From: Niallia endozanthoxylica
GTDB taxonomy: Bacteria; Bacillota; Bacilli; Bacillales; Cytobacillaceae
Reading direction: 5' to 3'
Length of the DNA: 64,000 nt
Assembly: GCF_008710145.1 (NCBI RefSeq)
Contig: NZ_VYKL01000041.1
Coordinates: forward strand, 1 to 64,000
Part shown: one piece after another, positions 17,353 through 27,092 of the stretch
Numbering within the stretch: position 1 is the first letter of the stretch
Layout: each line of letters opens with the position of its first letter
The notes under the pieces: model-generated
Databases searched by the model: none
Seen by the model: the letters and a program-made list of their open reading frames with translations, nothing else
Told to the model about the DNA's origin: nothing
Translations under genes and position numbers: made by a program

Positions 17353-18669
17353 CTAATATTTTTTCATTTGCTCATATAATGATAGAATGTGAGTCCCGTA
17401 ATTTGGATTCATAGCCCATGTCATGCTAAGGTCTTCCCAGTGCGGAGCTTTTCCCCGTTTTACCCATTTGAACCGATTGTCAACGAGCACTTCACCTTGA
17501 GGTAAATCATTAGTTGTAGCATACGCCATTAAATGCTGGATTTGAGCTGTAACTCCCTCTTTTACTGAGGAAAAGACTTCTCCCTTCACACCTTTGCTCG
17601 TCACACCAAGTCCGCCATAGTTATATTGATCCGGCGTGACTGCTGAGCCTTCAAATCTAAACCATCCTGTCTCAAGTATAGACTGTGCGAACGCTATGTC
17701 ACCGCGAACACCATATATTTTCCCTACTTCAAAAAAGGCTGCCGCAATTTCATCGATGTCCTGAGCATTAGGGTTCTTTGCTTTTACAAAAGCAGCCATT
17801 TTCTCAGCAGACACTGAAGAAGCTCCCATAATACTTAAATGTCCCTCGTGTAGATCAACAGGAACCGGCTCTGGAGTTGGTTCAGGTTCTGGCTGCGGCT
17901 CCGGTTTTGGCTCGGTTACCGGTGGTTCTGGCTGTGGCTCCGGCTCTGGAGCTGTTACCGGTGGTTCTGGCTCTGGAATTGGCTCGGTTACCGGTGGTTC
18001 TTCTACTGGAGGAACCGGCGGATTATCAAGCCCTTGTGCAATAAAATTCTCATATGTATGAATCATTCGTGAGATAAAAGCTGCCGCCTCGGCCCTTGTC
18101 GCAGTATTTTTTGGTTTAAATTCATATGTACCGCTCTTTGTTTTATAACCCCTAACAATATCATCAAATACTGTTCGTGCAACTGCTCGCTTAAAGGTTT
18201 GGCCAATTTTTGATTCGTCAGAAAAATTTAGCGGCGCCTCTGTTCTTTTTACATCTAAATACTGTAATGCATTATCTATCATTTGAGCCATTTGATCACG
18301 GGTAATCTTATCATTTATCCCGAAGTTACTGTTATCGTACCCTTTTACAATCCCTGCTGAGCTAGCACTATAGATTTCATCAGCAAGTTCTGAGGATTGG
18401 GGCACATCTGAGAACTTTGGATCTCCCTCAGGCAGCTCTAGTGCACGTGCTAAAAGTGCTGCAAATTGACCTCTTGTCACTTCTGTAAAAGGTTTATAGC
18501 TCCCCTCGCCATACCCCTGCATAATGCCTCTGTCCACCACGGTGCGCATTTCAGGTTCTAATGTTATCCCGGTTATGTCATCATTAGCCGAGGCTCGTAA
18601 TTCAGTAGCATAAAACAAACTGCATGTCGCTAGCAAACAGCCTAGCAAACCAACCTTTTTCCCTTTCAT
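17353..18669 (-). CDS. SLH-anchored glucosaminidase
   Basis: A secreted 438-aa wall hydrolase. A signal peptide is followed by three SLH modules (~35-210, with TRGQFAALLAR, TRDQMAQMIDN and TRAEAAAFISR) and a Pro/Glu linker (PEPEPPVTAPEPEPQPEP, ~225-270). The C-terminal glucosaminidase domain (~285-438) has FAQSILETGWF with the likely catalytic Glu and YNYGGLGV. The SLH part binds pyruvylated wall polymer, and the enzyme part cleaves peptidoglycan glycan strands. It is a functional counterpart of the choline-binding-type enzyme at 3943-5433. The ATG is chosen over the preceding GTG because GGGAGG is 6 nt upstream. Confidence 0.88.
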   Translation of the reverse strand: MKGKKVGLLGCLLATCSLFYATELRASANDDITGITLEPEMRTVVDRGIMQGYGEGSYKPFTEVTRGQFAALLARALELPEGDPKFSDVPQSSELADEIYSASSAGIVKGYDNSNFGINDKITRDQMAQMIDNALQYLDVKRTEAPLNFSDESKIGQTFKRAVARTVFDDIVRGYKTKSGTYEFKPKNTATRAEAAAFISRMIHTYENFIAQGLDNPPVPPVEEPPVTEPIPEPEPPVTAPEPEPQPEPPVTEPKPEPQPEPEPTPEPVPVDLHEGHLSIMGASSVSAEKMAAFVKAKNPNAQDIDEIAAAFFEVGKIYGVRGDIAFAQSILETGWFRFEGSAVTPDQYNYGGLGVTSKGVKGEVFSSVKEGVTAQIQHLMAYATTNDLPQGEVLVDNRFKWVKRGKAPHWEDLSMTWAMNPNYGTHILSLYEQMKKY

Positions 18670-18829
18670 CACAATCCTCCCAACTTCTACAAATAATAGA
18701 AAATATATCTATTATTCTACCATAAATAGACTTATCATTTGTCTACTTTCGTCGGAATCTATAAATATTTAAAAGATAAAAGAAGGAGGTTGACAGAAAG
18801 ATAATGGAGGAGAATAGTTATTATGGTTT

Positions 18830-18876
18830 AGTACTTTAAAGTACCGGGGGACAGTCCCCCGGCGCTTTAAAGTACT
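18830..18876. repeat. REP-like palindrome, locus e (next to the RAYT gene)
   Basis: Core GGGGGACAGTCCCCC (18846-18860) with AGTACTTTAAAG arms, 21 nt beyond the stop of the HUH-transposase gene. Confidence 0.9.
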
Positions 18877-18897
18877 ACCATTCAAGATGCTTTCCTT

Positions 18898-19446
18898 CTA
18901 ACCATCCGCTCTCTTTGCTTCAACAAATAATCGATAATTCTCCTTTTTGGGTTCATAAAAATAGGATAAAGCTTTTTGAGTAGTCACATGAGGATCTGTA
19001 TAATCGGTACTAATATACGCTTTGTAACTGCTCCAAGGATAGCTTTCCGGTGAGATACAAATCCCTGCCTCTAATGGGTTTAAATGTATATACTTGCTAA
19101 CTTCTAAGAAATATTGAAGCGAATCAATCAGACTTGCTTTATAGCGTCCTTGAAAAACATGTCCAATAAATTCATACCGTTTATTAAAGTAAATAGCATA
19201 ATGGGTGTTAATCATACTCATAATCTTTTGGGGATGATGGTTGATGGTTTCTAATTGAAGATGAATGTGGTTTGTCATAAGACAATAAGAGTGAAGATGA
19301 AACGGATATTGAGAACGGGCATTCTCAAGCATTTCTAAATACCTTTTTCGGTCCCTGTCATCATAAAATAAAGCTGCACAACGATTCCCTCGGTCCGTAA
19401 TATGATAAGTCGCACCGGGAAAATACACCCTCGGTTTTCTAGACAT
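18898..19446 (-). CDS. RAYT-like HUH/Y1 transposase (REP-associated type)
   Basis: A 182-aa single-domain Y1-type transposase. It has the N-terminal RVYFPGATYHITDRGNR motif, the HUH motif as His60-Ile-His62 in MTNHIHLQLE, and the helix FLEVSKYIHLNPLEAG whose Tyr119 is the probable nucleophile. Such enzymes nick single-stranded DNA at hairpins. RAYT proteins are linked to REP repeats in other bacteria. The ATG at 19446 is used because GGAGGT is 9 nt upstream. Unlike IS200 elements it has no partner TnpB gene. It is flanked on both sides by REP-like palindromes (18830-18876 and 19582-19635), which suggests that it is their cognate transposase. Confidence 0.88.
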   Translation of the reverse strand: MSRKPRVYFPGATYHITDRGNRCAALFYDDRDRKRYLEMLENARSQYPFHLHSYCLMTNHIHLQLETINHHPQKIMSMINTHYAIYFNKRYEFIGHVFQGRYKASLIDSLQYFLEVSKYIHLNPLEAGICISPESYPWSSYKAYISTDYTDPHVTTQKALSYFYEPKKENYRLFVEAKRADG

Positions 19447-19581
19447 GACTAATGCACCTCCGCAGTATAAAATAAAACTTTGCACAACTCCATCAATTCG
19501 ACATGATTCTCTGATTTCCTTTATGAAACTAAAAATATTTTAGAATACTATATCTATTGTGCTTTAACTCTTTAAAGGGGC

Positions 19582-19635
19582 GGGGGACTGTCCCCCACCC
19601 CTTCACCGCATTAAACAAATGAGGGACTGTCCCCC
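19582..19635. repeat. REP-like doublet, locus f (next to the RAYT gene)
   Basis: GGGGGACTGTCCCCC (19582-19596) and the slightly altered GAGGGACTGTCCCCC (19621-19635) start 39 bp apart. They lie upstream of the RAYT start and 6 nt beyond the subtilisin gene's stop. Confidence 0.9.
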
Positions 19636-19641
19636 AACGAT

Positions 19642-21321
19642 TTATCGCGTTGAAGTGGCAGTCCCTTGATTTTGGTTTATAGCTTTGGATAGGAAGACAC
19701 TGAATTGAGCTCTGGTGATGTTTAAGTCTGGCTTGAAGGTTCTCTCTTCATAGCCTTGCGTGATGTTTTGTTCAAATAGACTATTAATCGCGTTGAAATA
19801 GTGCTTCTGATTATCCACGTCAGCAAAATGGCTTGATTCTGCATCTGGAAGTTTAAATGCCCGCTGCAGAATCACAGCGACATCTCCTCTGATAATATGG
19901 AGATTCGGTCTAAAGCTGCCGTCCGAGAACCCAAATATAATTCCATCGTTCGTTGTATTGTTAATATAACCCGAAGCAAAGTGGCCTGAAGGAACATCCG
20001 AAAAGTTCGTGGTTGATGAGCCTCCAGTGTATTTCAAAGCCCTGCCAATCATGGTGACTGCTTCAGCACGGGTAATCGGATTGTACGGATAAAAATTCCC
20101 ATCATTATTCCCACTGATGATTCCCTTCATGAAAAGATCACTTACTTCTTTTGTATACCAAGTATTATCCGCTACATCCGGAAAAACATTTACTACTTCT
20201 TTACTCAAAGGAGGCTGGACCAGTCCATATCCGTATTCCATGTCCTTTCCCGGAGTTCCTAAATCCTCGGCTGATTTTCCCATATGAATCGTGATTTGCT
20301 TTGAACTCAAATTAGGATAAGCTTCCATATACAAGGCAGCCATCCCAGCTACAAAAGGCGATGCCATAGACGTTCCAGTTGAGATTCCATATTCCTCTGC
20401 TCCAGTCCCATTATAGGTACTAAATATCTCCTCACCTGGAGCAACAAAATCCAAATCCTGGCCAAAATACGAAAATAATGATCTCGTAAATTGATTTTTA
20501 TCCCACATGACAGACCCAACAGCCAAAACAGAAGGATATCGAGCAGGATATAACACATTTAAGTTACGGTATAGTGCAGTAGGATAATTCCCTGAAGCTG
20601 CAACTATAATCATGCCTTGACTTTCAGCTTTTTTTAAAGCTTCTTCTAATAAAAACGATCCATTTTGAGATGTAATGCTTAAATTTATAATATCAAGTCC
20701 CTGAGCCATTGCCCATTCAATCCCTTTGACAACATCGGATTGATTTCCTTCTCCTTTTTGATCAAGAACCTTAACCGCATAAATCTCTGCATCTGGAGCG
20801 ACTCCAACGGCGCCGATGTCATTATTCTGGGCCGCAACAATTCCGGCCACATGGGACCCATGTCCATTATCATCATCATACGAGGTTGTCCCTTGTACAA
20901 ACGTAGCCCCGCCGGCAATTCGAAGATCCGGATGATCGATTCGGACACCGGTATCAAGTATCCCGATTTTAACCCCCTTACCTGTATAACCTGATTGATT
21001 GAACATTTCCAGACCCAGCATTCGATAGCCCCAACTCATTTCTTGAAAGGTCGTTTGAACCTCAGGGTCAGGTTCAATAAACTGAATATTGGAACGTTGA
21101 AGAAGATGATCCTTCCATTCAACAGGAATAGTGACAGAAGCGGCATTCAAATCTTCGAAAAGATGATGAACTTCTATTTCTTTATTTTCTAGTAAACTAT
21201 AATCTATTTCATTATGAAAAAAAATAATGACTCGTTCAGTTAGCTGCTCTCCGCTTACTTTGAAAGGAATAAGCACTAGAAATAAGAATAACAAACAAAT
21301 AAAATATTTTTGTTTGTACAA
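19642..21321 (-). CDS. SLH-anchored subtilisin-family serine protease
   Basis: A secreted S8 protease of about 559 aa. After a signal peptide and an I9-like propeptide region (~25-90) comes the catalytic domain with Asp123 (ILDTGVRIDHPDL), His154 (NGHGSHVAGIVA) and Ser318 (STGTSMASPFVAGM). Three C-terminal SLH modules (~385-550; TRAEAVTMIGR, TRAQFSVFLSK) follow. The triad looks intact, so it is probably active at the surface, perhaps maturing or trimming SLH proteins (inference). The TTG at 21321 is preferred because GAAAGGGGG lies just upstream; an in-frame ATG ten codons earlier has none. Confidence 0.88.
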   Translation of the reverse strand: MYKQKYFICLLFLFLVLIPFKVSGEQLTERVIIFFHNEIDYSLLENKEIEVHHLFEDLNAASVTIPVEWKDHLLQRSNIQFIEPDPEVQTTFQEMSWGYRMLGLEMFNQSGYTGKGVKIGILDTGVRIDHPDLRIAGGATFVQGTTSYDDDNGHGSHVAGIVAAQNNDIGAVGVAPDAEIYAVKVLDQKGEGNQSDVVKGIEWAMAQGLDIINLSITSQNGSFLLEEALKKAESQGMIIVAASGNYPTALYRNLNVLYPARYPSVLAVGSVMWDKNQFTRSLFSYFGQDLDFVAPGEEIFSTYNGTGAEEYGISTGTSMASPFVAGMAALYMEAYPNLSSKQITIHMGKSAEDLGTPGKDMEYGYGLVQPPLSKEVVNVFPDVADNTWYTKEVSDLFMKGIISGNNDGNFYPYNPITRAEAVTMIGRALKYTGGSSTTNFSDVPSGHFASGYINNTTNDGIIFGFSDGSFRPNLHIIRGDVAVILQRAFKLPDAESSHFADVDNQKHYFNAINSLFEQNITQGYEERTFKPDLNITRAQFSVFLSKAINQNQGTATSTR

Positions 21322-21638
21322 GCTAATCCCCCTTTCTCCTTTTATGTACATACTAACTTTAGCTAATTATACACTATTACTAGACGTAATTGAGCCTCTA
21401 CTAAATGATCAAGCAAAATAATTTTTATATATTTTAGTAAAATTTTTACAAAAAAGGCCCAGTCAAAATGTGCCGTTATTCTAAAGAAAACGTTGAATTT
21501 CGACACATCATCCTCTTTCGAAAACCACCCGTCCACAGTAAAAAATCGACAGCTTTATAGATTGATACCGAATATACTAGTATCAGTGCCTAACTTTTGA
21601 TAAACTGATAGATGATATTTGATGAGAGGAGCAGGAAA
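21322..21638. other. Divergent intergenic region
   Basis: A 317-bp spacer between the subtilisin and amidase genes. It must hold promoters for both, but I could not identify convincing boxes, repeats or genes. Confidence 0.4.
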
Positions 21639-23117
21639 ATGTCGAAGTACGGCAAGCTAGTTGCAAGCGTCAGCATGTTTATTTTGGCGATTTTTGGAAT
21701 GTTTAGCTTTCAAAATGGCCACAGCGTTCAAGCCCAAATTAAGTTTGCAGACGTCCCTGATGACTATTGGGCGAAGGAAGAAATTGAGTATTTATATGGG
21801 AACCAAATTATAAGCGGGTATCCCGGGAATCTATTTAAACCAACAGATTCTGTCACCCGAGGCCAAGCGGCCAAAATGATTATTAATGCAATTGAAGAAA
21901 CAGAGTATCACCCGAAAAAAGCGTCCTTTACTGATACCGATGGAAATAGGTTCTCAGGCTATATCGAGCGTGCTGCCCAGCTTAATATTATCGGAGGGTA
22001 TCCAGATCATACATACCGGCCCAATAATTATTTGACACGCGGCCAAATGAGTAAAATCATTGTAGAGGCATTTGACTTGGAAAAATCACAGAGTTCACAA
22101 TCAGTCTTCACAGATGTTCCTTCCACTTATCAGTTTGCTTCGTATATTCAAACCCTTTATAATGAGCGGGTTACAAATGGAAACGGCCAAGTTTTTGAAC
22201 CAGGTAAAAATGTCACAAGAGCGGAATTATCTGCGTTTATCAGCCGTGCAATGGATGATCAGTTTAAAGTAACGGCACAGGAACCAAATCCGGAACCACA
22301 ACCTGAACCGCAACCTGAGCCAACGCCGGAGCCGCAACCTGAGCCTACACCTGCCCCAGCAACAGGATTAATGGGGGAAATAACAGCAGATGTGCTCAAC
22401 ATGCGTTCAGGTCCAAGCAGCAAATACGGGTTGGTTGCAACAATCCCTCAAAATGCTTCTGTTACGGTTATCAGCCTCGACGGATTTTGGGCTAAAATCA
22501 ACTATAATGGAAAAGAAGGCTATGTACATAAAACGTACTTAAAATTGAAAAACACTTCCGGAAGTGTCCTGCAAAATAGGATTATTACGATTGATGCCGG
22601 ACATGGCGGCAAGGATGTCGGCGCAGTGAACGGGAACATCTATGAAAAAGATATTGCGTTAGCTGTCGCAAAGCTTGTAGAACAAAAACTGAAAAATGCT
22701 GGTGCAAAAACGGTTATGACGAGATCAGGTGACACGTATCCAACCCTTGACGGCCGTGTTCAAACATCCATTAACAACTATTCTGAGATGTTTGTCAGCA
22801 TCCATACGAATGCAGCATCACCAAGTGCTTCAGGCACAGAAACGTACTATGATACATCTAAGAATGATAACGGTGCCGAAAGCCGTGAGCTTGCGCAAGA
22901 GATTCAGAAAAAACTTATTGAACTAATTGGAACAAAGGACCGCGGAGTTAAGGATAATAGTTTCCTTGTTATTCGCGAGCAGCATATTCCAAGTGTCCTA
23001 GTTGAGCTTGCCTTTATCTCCAATTCTGACGATTTGGCAAAACTAACTTCAGCAGAATACCAAGAGAAATTTGCGGAAGCCATTTTCCAAGGAATTCAAA
23101 GCTATTATAGTAAATAA
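21639..23117 (+). CDS. SLH-anchored N-acetylmuramoyl-L-alanine amidase
   Basis: A 492-aa secreted amidase. It has a signal peptide, three N-terminal SLH modules (~32-205), a PEPQPEP linker, an SH3-like domain (~250-300; DVLNMRSGPSSKYG), and a C-terminal zinc amidase_3 domain (~312-490). The metal and catalytic residues are present: His in DAGHGGKD, Glu in YEKDIA, His in SIHTNAA, and the catalytic Glu in VLVELAFISN. It cleaves the bond between muramic acid and the stem peptide. The ATG at 21639 has GAGAGGAG upstream. It ends at its own strong terminator. Confidence 0.92.
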   Translation: MSKYGKLVASVSMFILAIFGMFSFQNGHSVQAQIKFADVPDDYWAKEEIEYLYGNQIISGYPGNLFKPTDSVTRGQAAKMIINAIEETEYHPKKASFTDTDGNRFSGYIERAAQLNIIGGYPDHTYRPNNYLTRGQMSKIIVEAFDLEKSQSSQSVFTDVPSTYQFASYIQTLYNERVTNGNGQVFEPGKNVTRAELSAFISRAMDDQFKVTAQEPNPEPQPEPQPEPTPEPQPEPTPAPATGLMGEITADVLNMRSGPSSKYGLVATIPQNASVTVISLDGFWAKINYNGKEGYVHKTYLKLKNTSGSVLQNRIITIDAGHGGKDVGAVNGNIYEKDIALAVAKLVEQKLKNAGAKTVMTRSGDTYPTLDGRVQTSINNYSEMFVSIHTNAASPSASGTETYYDTSKNDNGAESRELAQEIQKKLIELIGTKDRGVKDNSFLVIREQHIPSVLVELAFISNSDDLAKLTSAEYQEKFAEAIFQGIQSYYSK

Positions 23118-23121
23118 TACT

Positions 23122-23160
23122 AAAAAAAGTCCCGCACAACTAAGTGCAGGACTTTTTTTC
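23122..23160 (+). terminator. Terminator of the amidase gene
   Basis: AGTCCCGCAC (23128-23137) pairs with GTGCAGGACT (23144-23153), followed by T7. Confidence 0.85.
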
Positions 23161-23210
23161 TATATTCAGCAGGAAAAAGTTTTATCAAAAGTAACACGGG
23201 TAATTAAAAA

Positions 23211-23247
23211 GAAAAAAAGCCCTGCAGAGATGAGTCTCCACAGTGCT
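23211..23247 (-). terminator. Terminator of the 300-aa SLH gene
   Basis: An imperfect stem (AGCCCTG with CAGTGCT) followed by T7 on the minus strand, just past the stop. It converges with the amidase gene. Confidence 0.7.
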
Positions 23248-23254
23248 TTCCTTT

Positions 23255-24157
23255 TTAACGCTTAATTTCAGCGATCTTGATTTTCGCATCAACCACTTTA
23301 TCAGCAACCCCTTCGTATAGCAGGTTTCCTTTTTCATCATAAACAGCAATTTCATGAATACCTGCAGCAGGGATTTCGGTTGTGACAGTAAATACTCCAT
23401 TAACAACTGCAGCATTTGCTGCAATCGGTTTATCCCCATTCGGAAGCTTAACCGCTACTTTTTCCACGCCTTCCGCTTTCCCAGTAATGGTGATAGTATT
23501 GTCATCATTCAGTACTCCAGCCACATCTGATACAAGAACATCTGGAGCCACAACCTTAAATTCCTCTGCTTTTTTTATAAAAATAGCCAATTCACCGCGT
23601 GTGGTCGGGGCATTGGCTCCAAAGGATGTTTCGCTTTTGCCATTTGTAATGCCCGCGGTGTAAACAGCTTTCACATAATCGCTAAAAACAGCGCTGACAT
23701 CTGTGAATGGATGCGCCCCGCCGTCAAGCGGCAAATCATAGGCGATTGCAATCATTTTCGCCATTTCGGCACGTGTCAGCGAGTCATGCGAACCAAAGGT
23801 ATCGGCTGTTTTCCCGTTGATAATGCCAAGGTCCTTAAGAACATTTACGGCTTTCGCGGCACGCTCAGGAACATCTGTGAAGCCAGAGTCTGGAGCGCCA
23901 AAGTTTTCAAACCCAAGAGCTTTAGCTATCCACACAGCTGCATCTGCACGTTTAATTTGCGAATGTGTACCAAAGGTCCCGTCTGCTAACCCATTTGTGA
24001 TTTCCTCTGCTTCTAAATAGTCAACCGCTTCTTTATAGCGGTCTGAGACATCTGGAAAACTGGCAGCTGAAGCAGCAGGTACGACAGCTGTTGCGACCAT
24101 TGCGGCTGTCGCTGCGGCTGCTAGAAATTTTCGATATGAACGAAGTTGGTAAGCCAT
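23255..24157 (-). CDS. Small SLH surface protein
   Basis: A 300-aa secreted protein with a signal peptide (FLAAAATAAMVATAVVPAASA) and three SLH modules (~33-200; KRADAAVWIAK, TRAEMAKMIAI, TRGELAIFIKK). The C-terminal ~95 residues read as a beta-rich Ig-like domain (DVLVSDVAGVLNDDNTITITGKA). No enzyme motif is seen. It is probably a structural or adaptor protein of the surface layer. The ATG has AGGGGGAAA upstream. The signal peptide closely resembles those of the SLH proteins at 28481, 30024 and 48052, suggesting shared ancestry. Confidence 0.82.
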   Translation of the reverse strand: MAYQLRSYRKFLAAAATAAMVATAVVPAASAASFPDVSDRYKEAVDYLEAEEITNGLADGTFGTHSQIKRADAAVWIAKALGFENFGAPDSGFTDVPERAAKAVNVLKDLGIINGKTADTFGSHDSLTRAEMAKMIAIAYDLPLDGGAHPFTDVSAVFSDYVKAVYTAGITNGKSETSFGANAPTTRGELAIFIKKAEEFKVVAPDVLVSDVAGVLNDDNTITITGKAEGVEKVAVKLPNGDKPIAANAAVVNGVFTVTTEIPAAGIHEIAVYDEKGNLLYEGVADKVVDAKIKIAEIKR

Positions 24158-24482
24158 TTTGGTTTCCCCCTAAGGTGTGATTATTTACTTGCCATTTTTA
24201 CAGGAGCAGGTATTACTTCCTGTATATACCAGGCAAATGATCCTATTTGATATTCTAGCAAACCAGTATAGATTTTCTATATTATTTTAGGAATCTTTAT
24301 AGTATCTTTACGTTCTTTACATTATTAATATTTTCAATATAAAATAGAGGCTCGTACATTATTAATTCGGAAAGTATTTTCCGATTTTTACAGTATTCTT
24401 ATCCTATCATTTACTAGGATGGTTTTACTGATTTCCAGCGAATGTTATACCGTTATTTATTAATAAATCAGGGGGAATTCAA
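24158..24482. other. Divergent intergenic region
   Basis: A 325-bp AT-rich spacer upstream of both the 300-aa SLH gene and the SGNH-SLH gene. It contains short inverted repeats but no feature I can name. Confidence 0.4.
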
Positions 24483-25784
24483 TTGAAGAAAAAACGTTTC
24501 AAAATTGGCTTATCTGTTGTCATGGCATTCTCTTTGCTGGCCGCTCCAGCAGTTTCAGCTGAAAGCGCAGATACAAAGAAAGTAGATTATCTTGCACTGG
24601 GAGATTCACTTGCCGCTGGTATGTATTATGATAAGTCAATCGGGAAAGGCTACACAGATTATATTGGCAGCCAGTTGAATAAAATTGGTGTGTTATCCAG
24701 CTTTAATAAGCAATTTTCTGTGTCTGGATATACGACAACAAACGTTCTAAATGATATCCAGAACAATGTAGAAAAGAATGGTGTTCCCATTCAAACGGCT
24801 ATTAAGGAAGCAGAAATTATTACGTTTGATGCCGGGGCAAATGACCTTTTATCATTGATAGAAATTAATCGGGAAAAGATAGAAGAATCTACAATCGACC
24901 AAGAAAAAGTTATAGCTGGTATGACGACAGTTGGTCAAAATTTAACGGCTATTTTTACTAAGATTAGAGAACTGAATCCGAATGCAGAAATTTATGTGAT
25001 GGGCTATTATAATCCGTTTCCAATTCTGCCTAGCCCGTATAGAGAACAGATATTACCTATGCTTGATACGTTAAACAAGATCATTGCAGATACAGGTAAA
25101 CCGTTTGGAGCGACCTATGTTCCTACAGCCGATTCCATAGCAAAAAATGCTTTTGGCTATCTGCCACGTTTTCTTGAACTGGAAATCCATCCGAACCAAG
25201 CTGGATATCTCGCCCTTGCAAATGATTTTTGGAAGGCCATAAATGTAAAAAAAGAAGCAAACTTTAATGATAGTATTCCAGAGGCAGCAAAAGAAGAGAT
25301 TAATTATTTAGTAGAAAAAGGGATTATTGCCGGCTATGTGAACGGAAGCTTCGGTGCGAATGACCTGATTACACGTGTACAAAGTGCCATCATGCTGAAT
25401 CGTGCCATTGTGTACAGCGATGATCAGGCTCCAAATCCAAACTATGCCGATGTAACAGAAAGCACATTTGGCTACGACGTGATTGCAAAAATGACACAGG
25501 AAGGCGTTTTTGCTGGAAATAATCAGTCGTTTAACCCTGGAAATACGTTAACTCGTGCAGAAATGGCAAAGGTCTTAGTCCAAGCCTTTAAATTAACAGG
25601 CACCGGAAACAAAGGCTTCAACGATGTAGCAAGTGACTACTGGGCTGCATCCTACATCAGCATCCTTGCTGAAAATGGCATCACAGTGGGCTATAACGAC
25701 GGCTCATTCAAACCAAATGAACCTATCACAAGAGCCGAATTCTCCATCATGCTATCACGCTCATTGAATGATAGCTTGAAATAG
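24483..25784 (+). CDS. SLH-anchored SGNH/GDSL esterase-like protein
   Basis: A 433-aa secreted protein. After the signal peptide an SGNH hydrolase domain (~34-255) shows block I LALGDSLAAGM (Ser), block III GANDLL (Asn) and block V LEIHPNQAGY (His). The usual acidic partner D-x-x-H reads L-E-I-H, so a Glu two residues before the His may substitute. Three C-terminal SLH modules (~265-430; TRVQSAIMLNR, TRAEMAKVLVQ, TRAEFSIMLSR) follow. Such enzymes are esterases, often O-deacetylases or lipases; the substrate here may be O-acetylated wall polymer (inference). The start is TTG, preceded by CAGGGGGAA. Confidence 0.85.
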   Translation: MKKKRFKIGLSVVMAFSLLAAPAVSAESADTKKVDYLALGDSLAAGMYYDKSIGKGYTDYIGSQLNKIGVLSSFNKQFSVSGYTTTNVLNDIQNNVEKNGVPIQTAIKEAEIITFDAGANDLLSLIEINREKIEESTIDQEKVIAGMTTVGQNLTAIFTKIRELNPNAEIYVMGYYNPFPILPSPYREQILPMLDTLNKIIADTGKPFGATYVPTADSIAKNAFGYLPRFLELEIHPNQAGYLALANDFWKAINVKKEANFNDSIPEAAKEEINYLVEKGIIAGYVNGSFGANDLITRVQSAIMLNRAIVYSDDQAPNPNYADVTESTFGYDVIAKMTQEGVFAGNNQSFNPGNTLTRAEMAKVLVQAFKLTGTGNKGFNDVASDYWAASYISILAENGITVGYNDGSFKPNEPITRAEFSIMLSRSLNDSLK

Positions 25785-25828
25785 GATACTGCATGAAAAG
25801 GGAGCAGATTTTACCTCTTTAAAGCAGC

Positions 25829-25874
25829 GGGGGACAGTCCCCCAGCGCTTTAACGCGCTGAGGGGACTGCCCCC
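25829..25874. repeat. REP-like doublet, locus g
   Basis: GGGGGACAGTCCCCC (25829-25843), then AGCGCTTTAACGCGCT and a degenerate second core ending at 25874, between convergent genes. The second copy is followed by T6 and may double as a terminator for the SGNH gene. Confidence 0.85.
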
Positions 25875-25912
25875 TTTTTTGGCTATAATCCTATCTATTT
25901 ATGTTTACATGT

Positions 25913-26986
25913 TTAGTTAACAAAAGGTACAATGACTTTTGTTAACTCCACTAATACTTCTTCTCCGTTGACCGCTTTAATAATTCCAACATTTGGTGCA
26001 TAATAAGTAACCATGCCATCTTGATCCGTCACTTCTACTACATCTGTGAACGTACCTGCTGGCGTTGTGAGCGTCAAATCTGTTGCTGTAATTTTATAAG
26101 TGGCAAGAATCTCATCCCCATACTCTATCTTCCAAGTGTGGCCGGTTTTTACGGGATTCGCAAGCATTAATCGATATTCTGAATAAGGAGCACCTAGTAA
26201 ATACCCTACTTCAGCCTGTCTTTCGACAATTTGATAAGAGCCTCCAAATTCATCATTGACATTCCAAAGATTCCAATTTGGATATTCTTCGTCCGCATAA
26301 ACAAATGAGAAATTACCATTCTCATTAGAGTGGTATTGATAAATATTGCTTGTATCCTTTACGTAGGATACCGGTAGATCCACCTTAAAGTCATCATTTA
26401 GTGCACGTGCGAGAAATGCGGAAAACTGGGCTCTTGTCACTTTCTCATTCGGACGGAATGTGTTGTCAGGATATCCTTGTGTAATATTTTCGGCTAGGAT
26501 TCTTTTAATATGCGTGTAGCTCGCCATAGCAGAAGAAATATCTGTAAAAGGAGCATTCACTTCCACAGTCAGATTGAAGGCTCTTGATAAGAAAATCGCC
26601 ATTTGTCCTCTAGTAACCGTTTCATTCGGACGAAAGGTTTTATCCGGATACCCCTGAATAATTCCCTCCGCAGCCGCAGAAGCGATATAACCACTGGCAA
26701 CCTGATTTGCACTTACATCAGAGAACGTAGTTGCCCGCTGTTTACCATCTAAATCTAGTGCCCTGCCAATCATAATGGCAGCAGCAGCTCTTGTCACTTC
26801 CTCATCAGGACGAATGGTTCCATTTGGATATCCTTTTACAATTCCTTTGTTTGCTAGGTACATGATTTCATCATAAAAACGGTGACCTGAATGAAGATCT
26901 GAATATGACGTTGTCAAAGCACTTACACTCAAACTACTGCCTAAAGTCAAAACAACCAACAAAAATAGCAATCTAATTTTCTTCAA
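25913..26986 (-). CDS. SLH protein with C-terminal beta-rich domain (paralogue A)
   Basis: A 357-aa secreted protein with a signal peptide and three SLH modules (~25-205; TRAAAAIMIGR, TRGQMAIFLSR, TRAQFSAFLAR). The C-terminal ~150-aa domain has recurring elements GAPYSEYRLML, PVKTGHTW, LTTPAGTFTDVVEV and YYAPNVGIIK. That last pattern is seen in poorly described secreted Firmicutes proteins of unknown function. It is the tandem paralogue of the gene at 27206-28282, with blocks matching throughout. The start is TTG with GATGGAG upstream. No catalytic motif was recognised. Confidence 0.8.
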   Translation of the reverse strand: MKKIRLLFLLVVLTLGSSLSVSALTTSYSDLHSGHRFYDEIMYLANKGIVKGYPNGTIRPDEEVTRAAAAIMIGRALDLDGKQRATTFSDVSANQVASGYIASAAAEGIIQGYPDKTFRPNETVTRGQMAIFLSRAFNLTVEVNAPFTDISSAMASYTHIKRILAENITQGYPDNTFRPNEKVTRAQFSAFLARALNDDFKVDLPVSYVKDTSNIYQYHSNENGNFSFVYADEEYPNWNLWNVNDEFGGSYQIVERQAEVGYLLGAPYSEYRLMLANPVKTGHTWKIEYGDEILATYKITATDLTLTTPAGTFTDVVEVTDQDGMVTYYAPNVGIIKAVNGEEVLVELTKVIVPFVN

Positions 26987-27092
26987 AACTCCATCATTCC
27001 CTCTCTTTTACTAAAGGAAAAAATATCCTCCACCTTGATTATATTATAGAATGCAAGTTCTAAATTAGATTTCTAACGACAATATTCTTATT

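Noticed and set aside
18898-19446. Complete IS200/IS605 insertion sequence
   Set aside because: There is no TnpB partner and the flanking repeats are REP-like palindromes that also occur far away, so a RAYT-type gene fits better.
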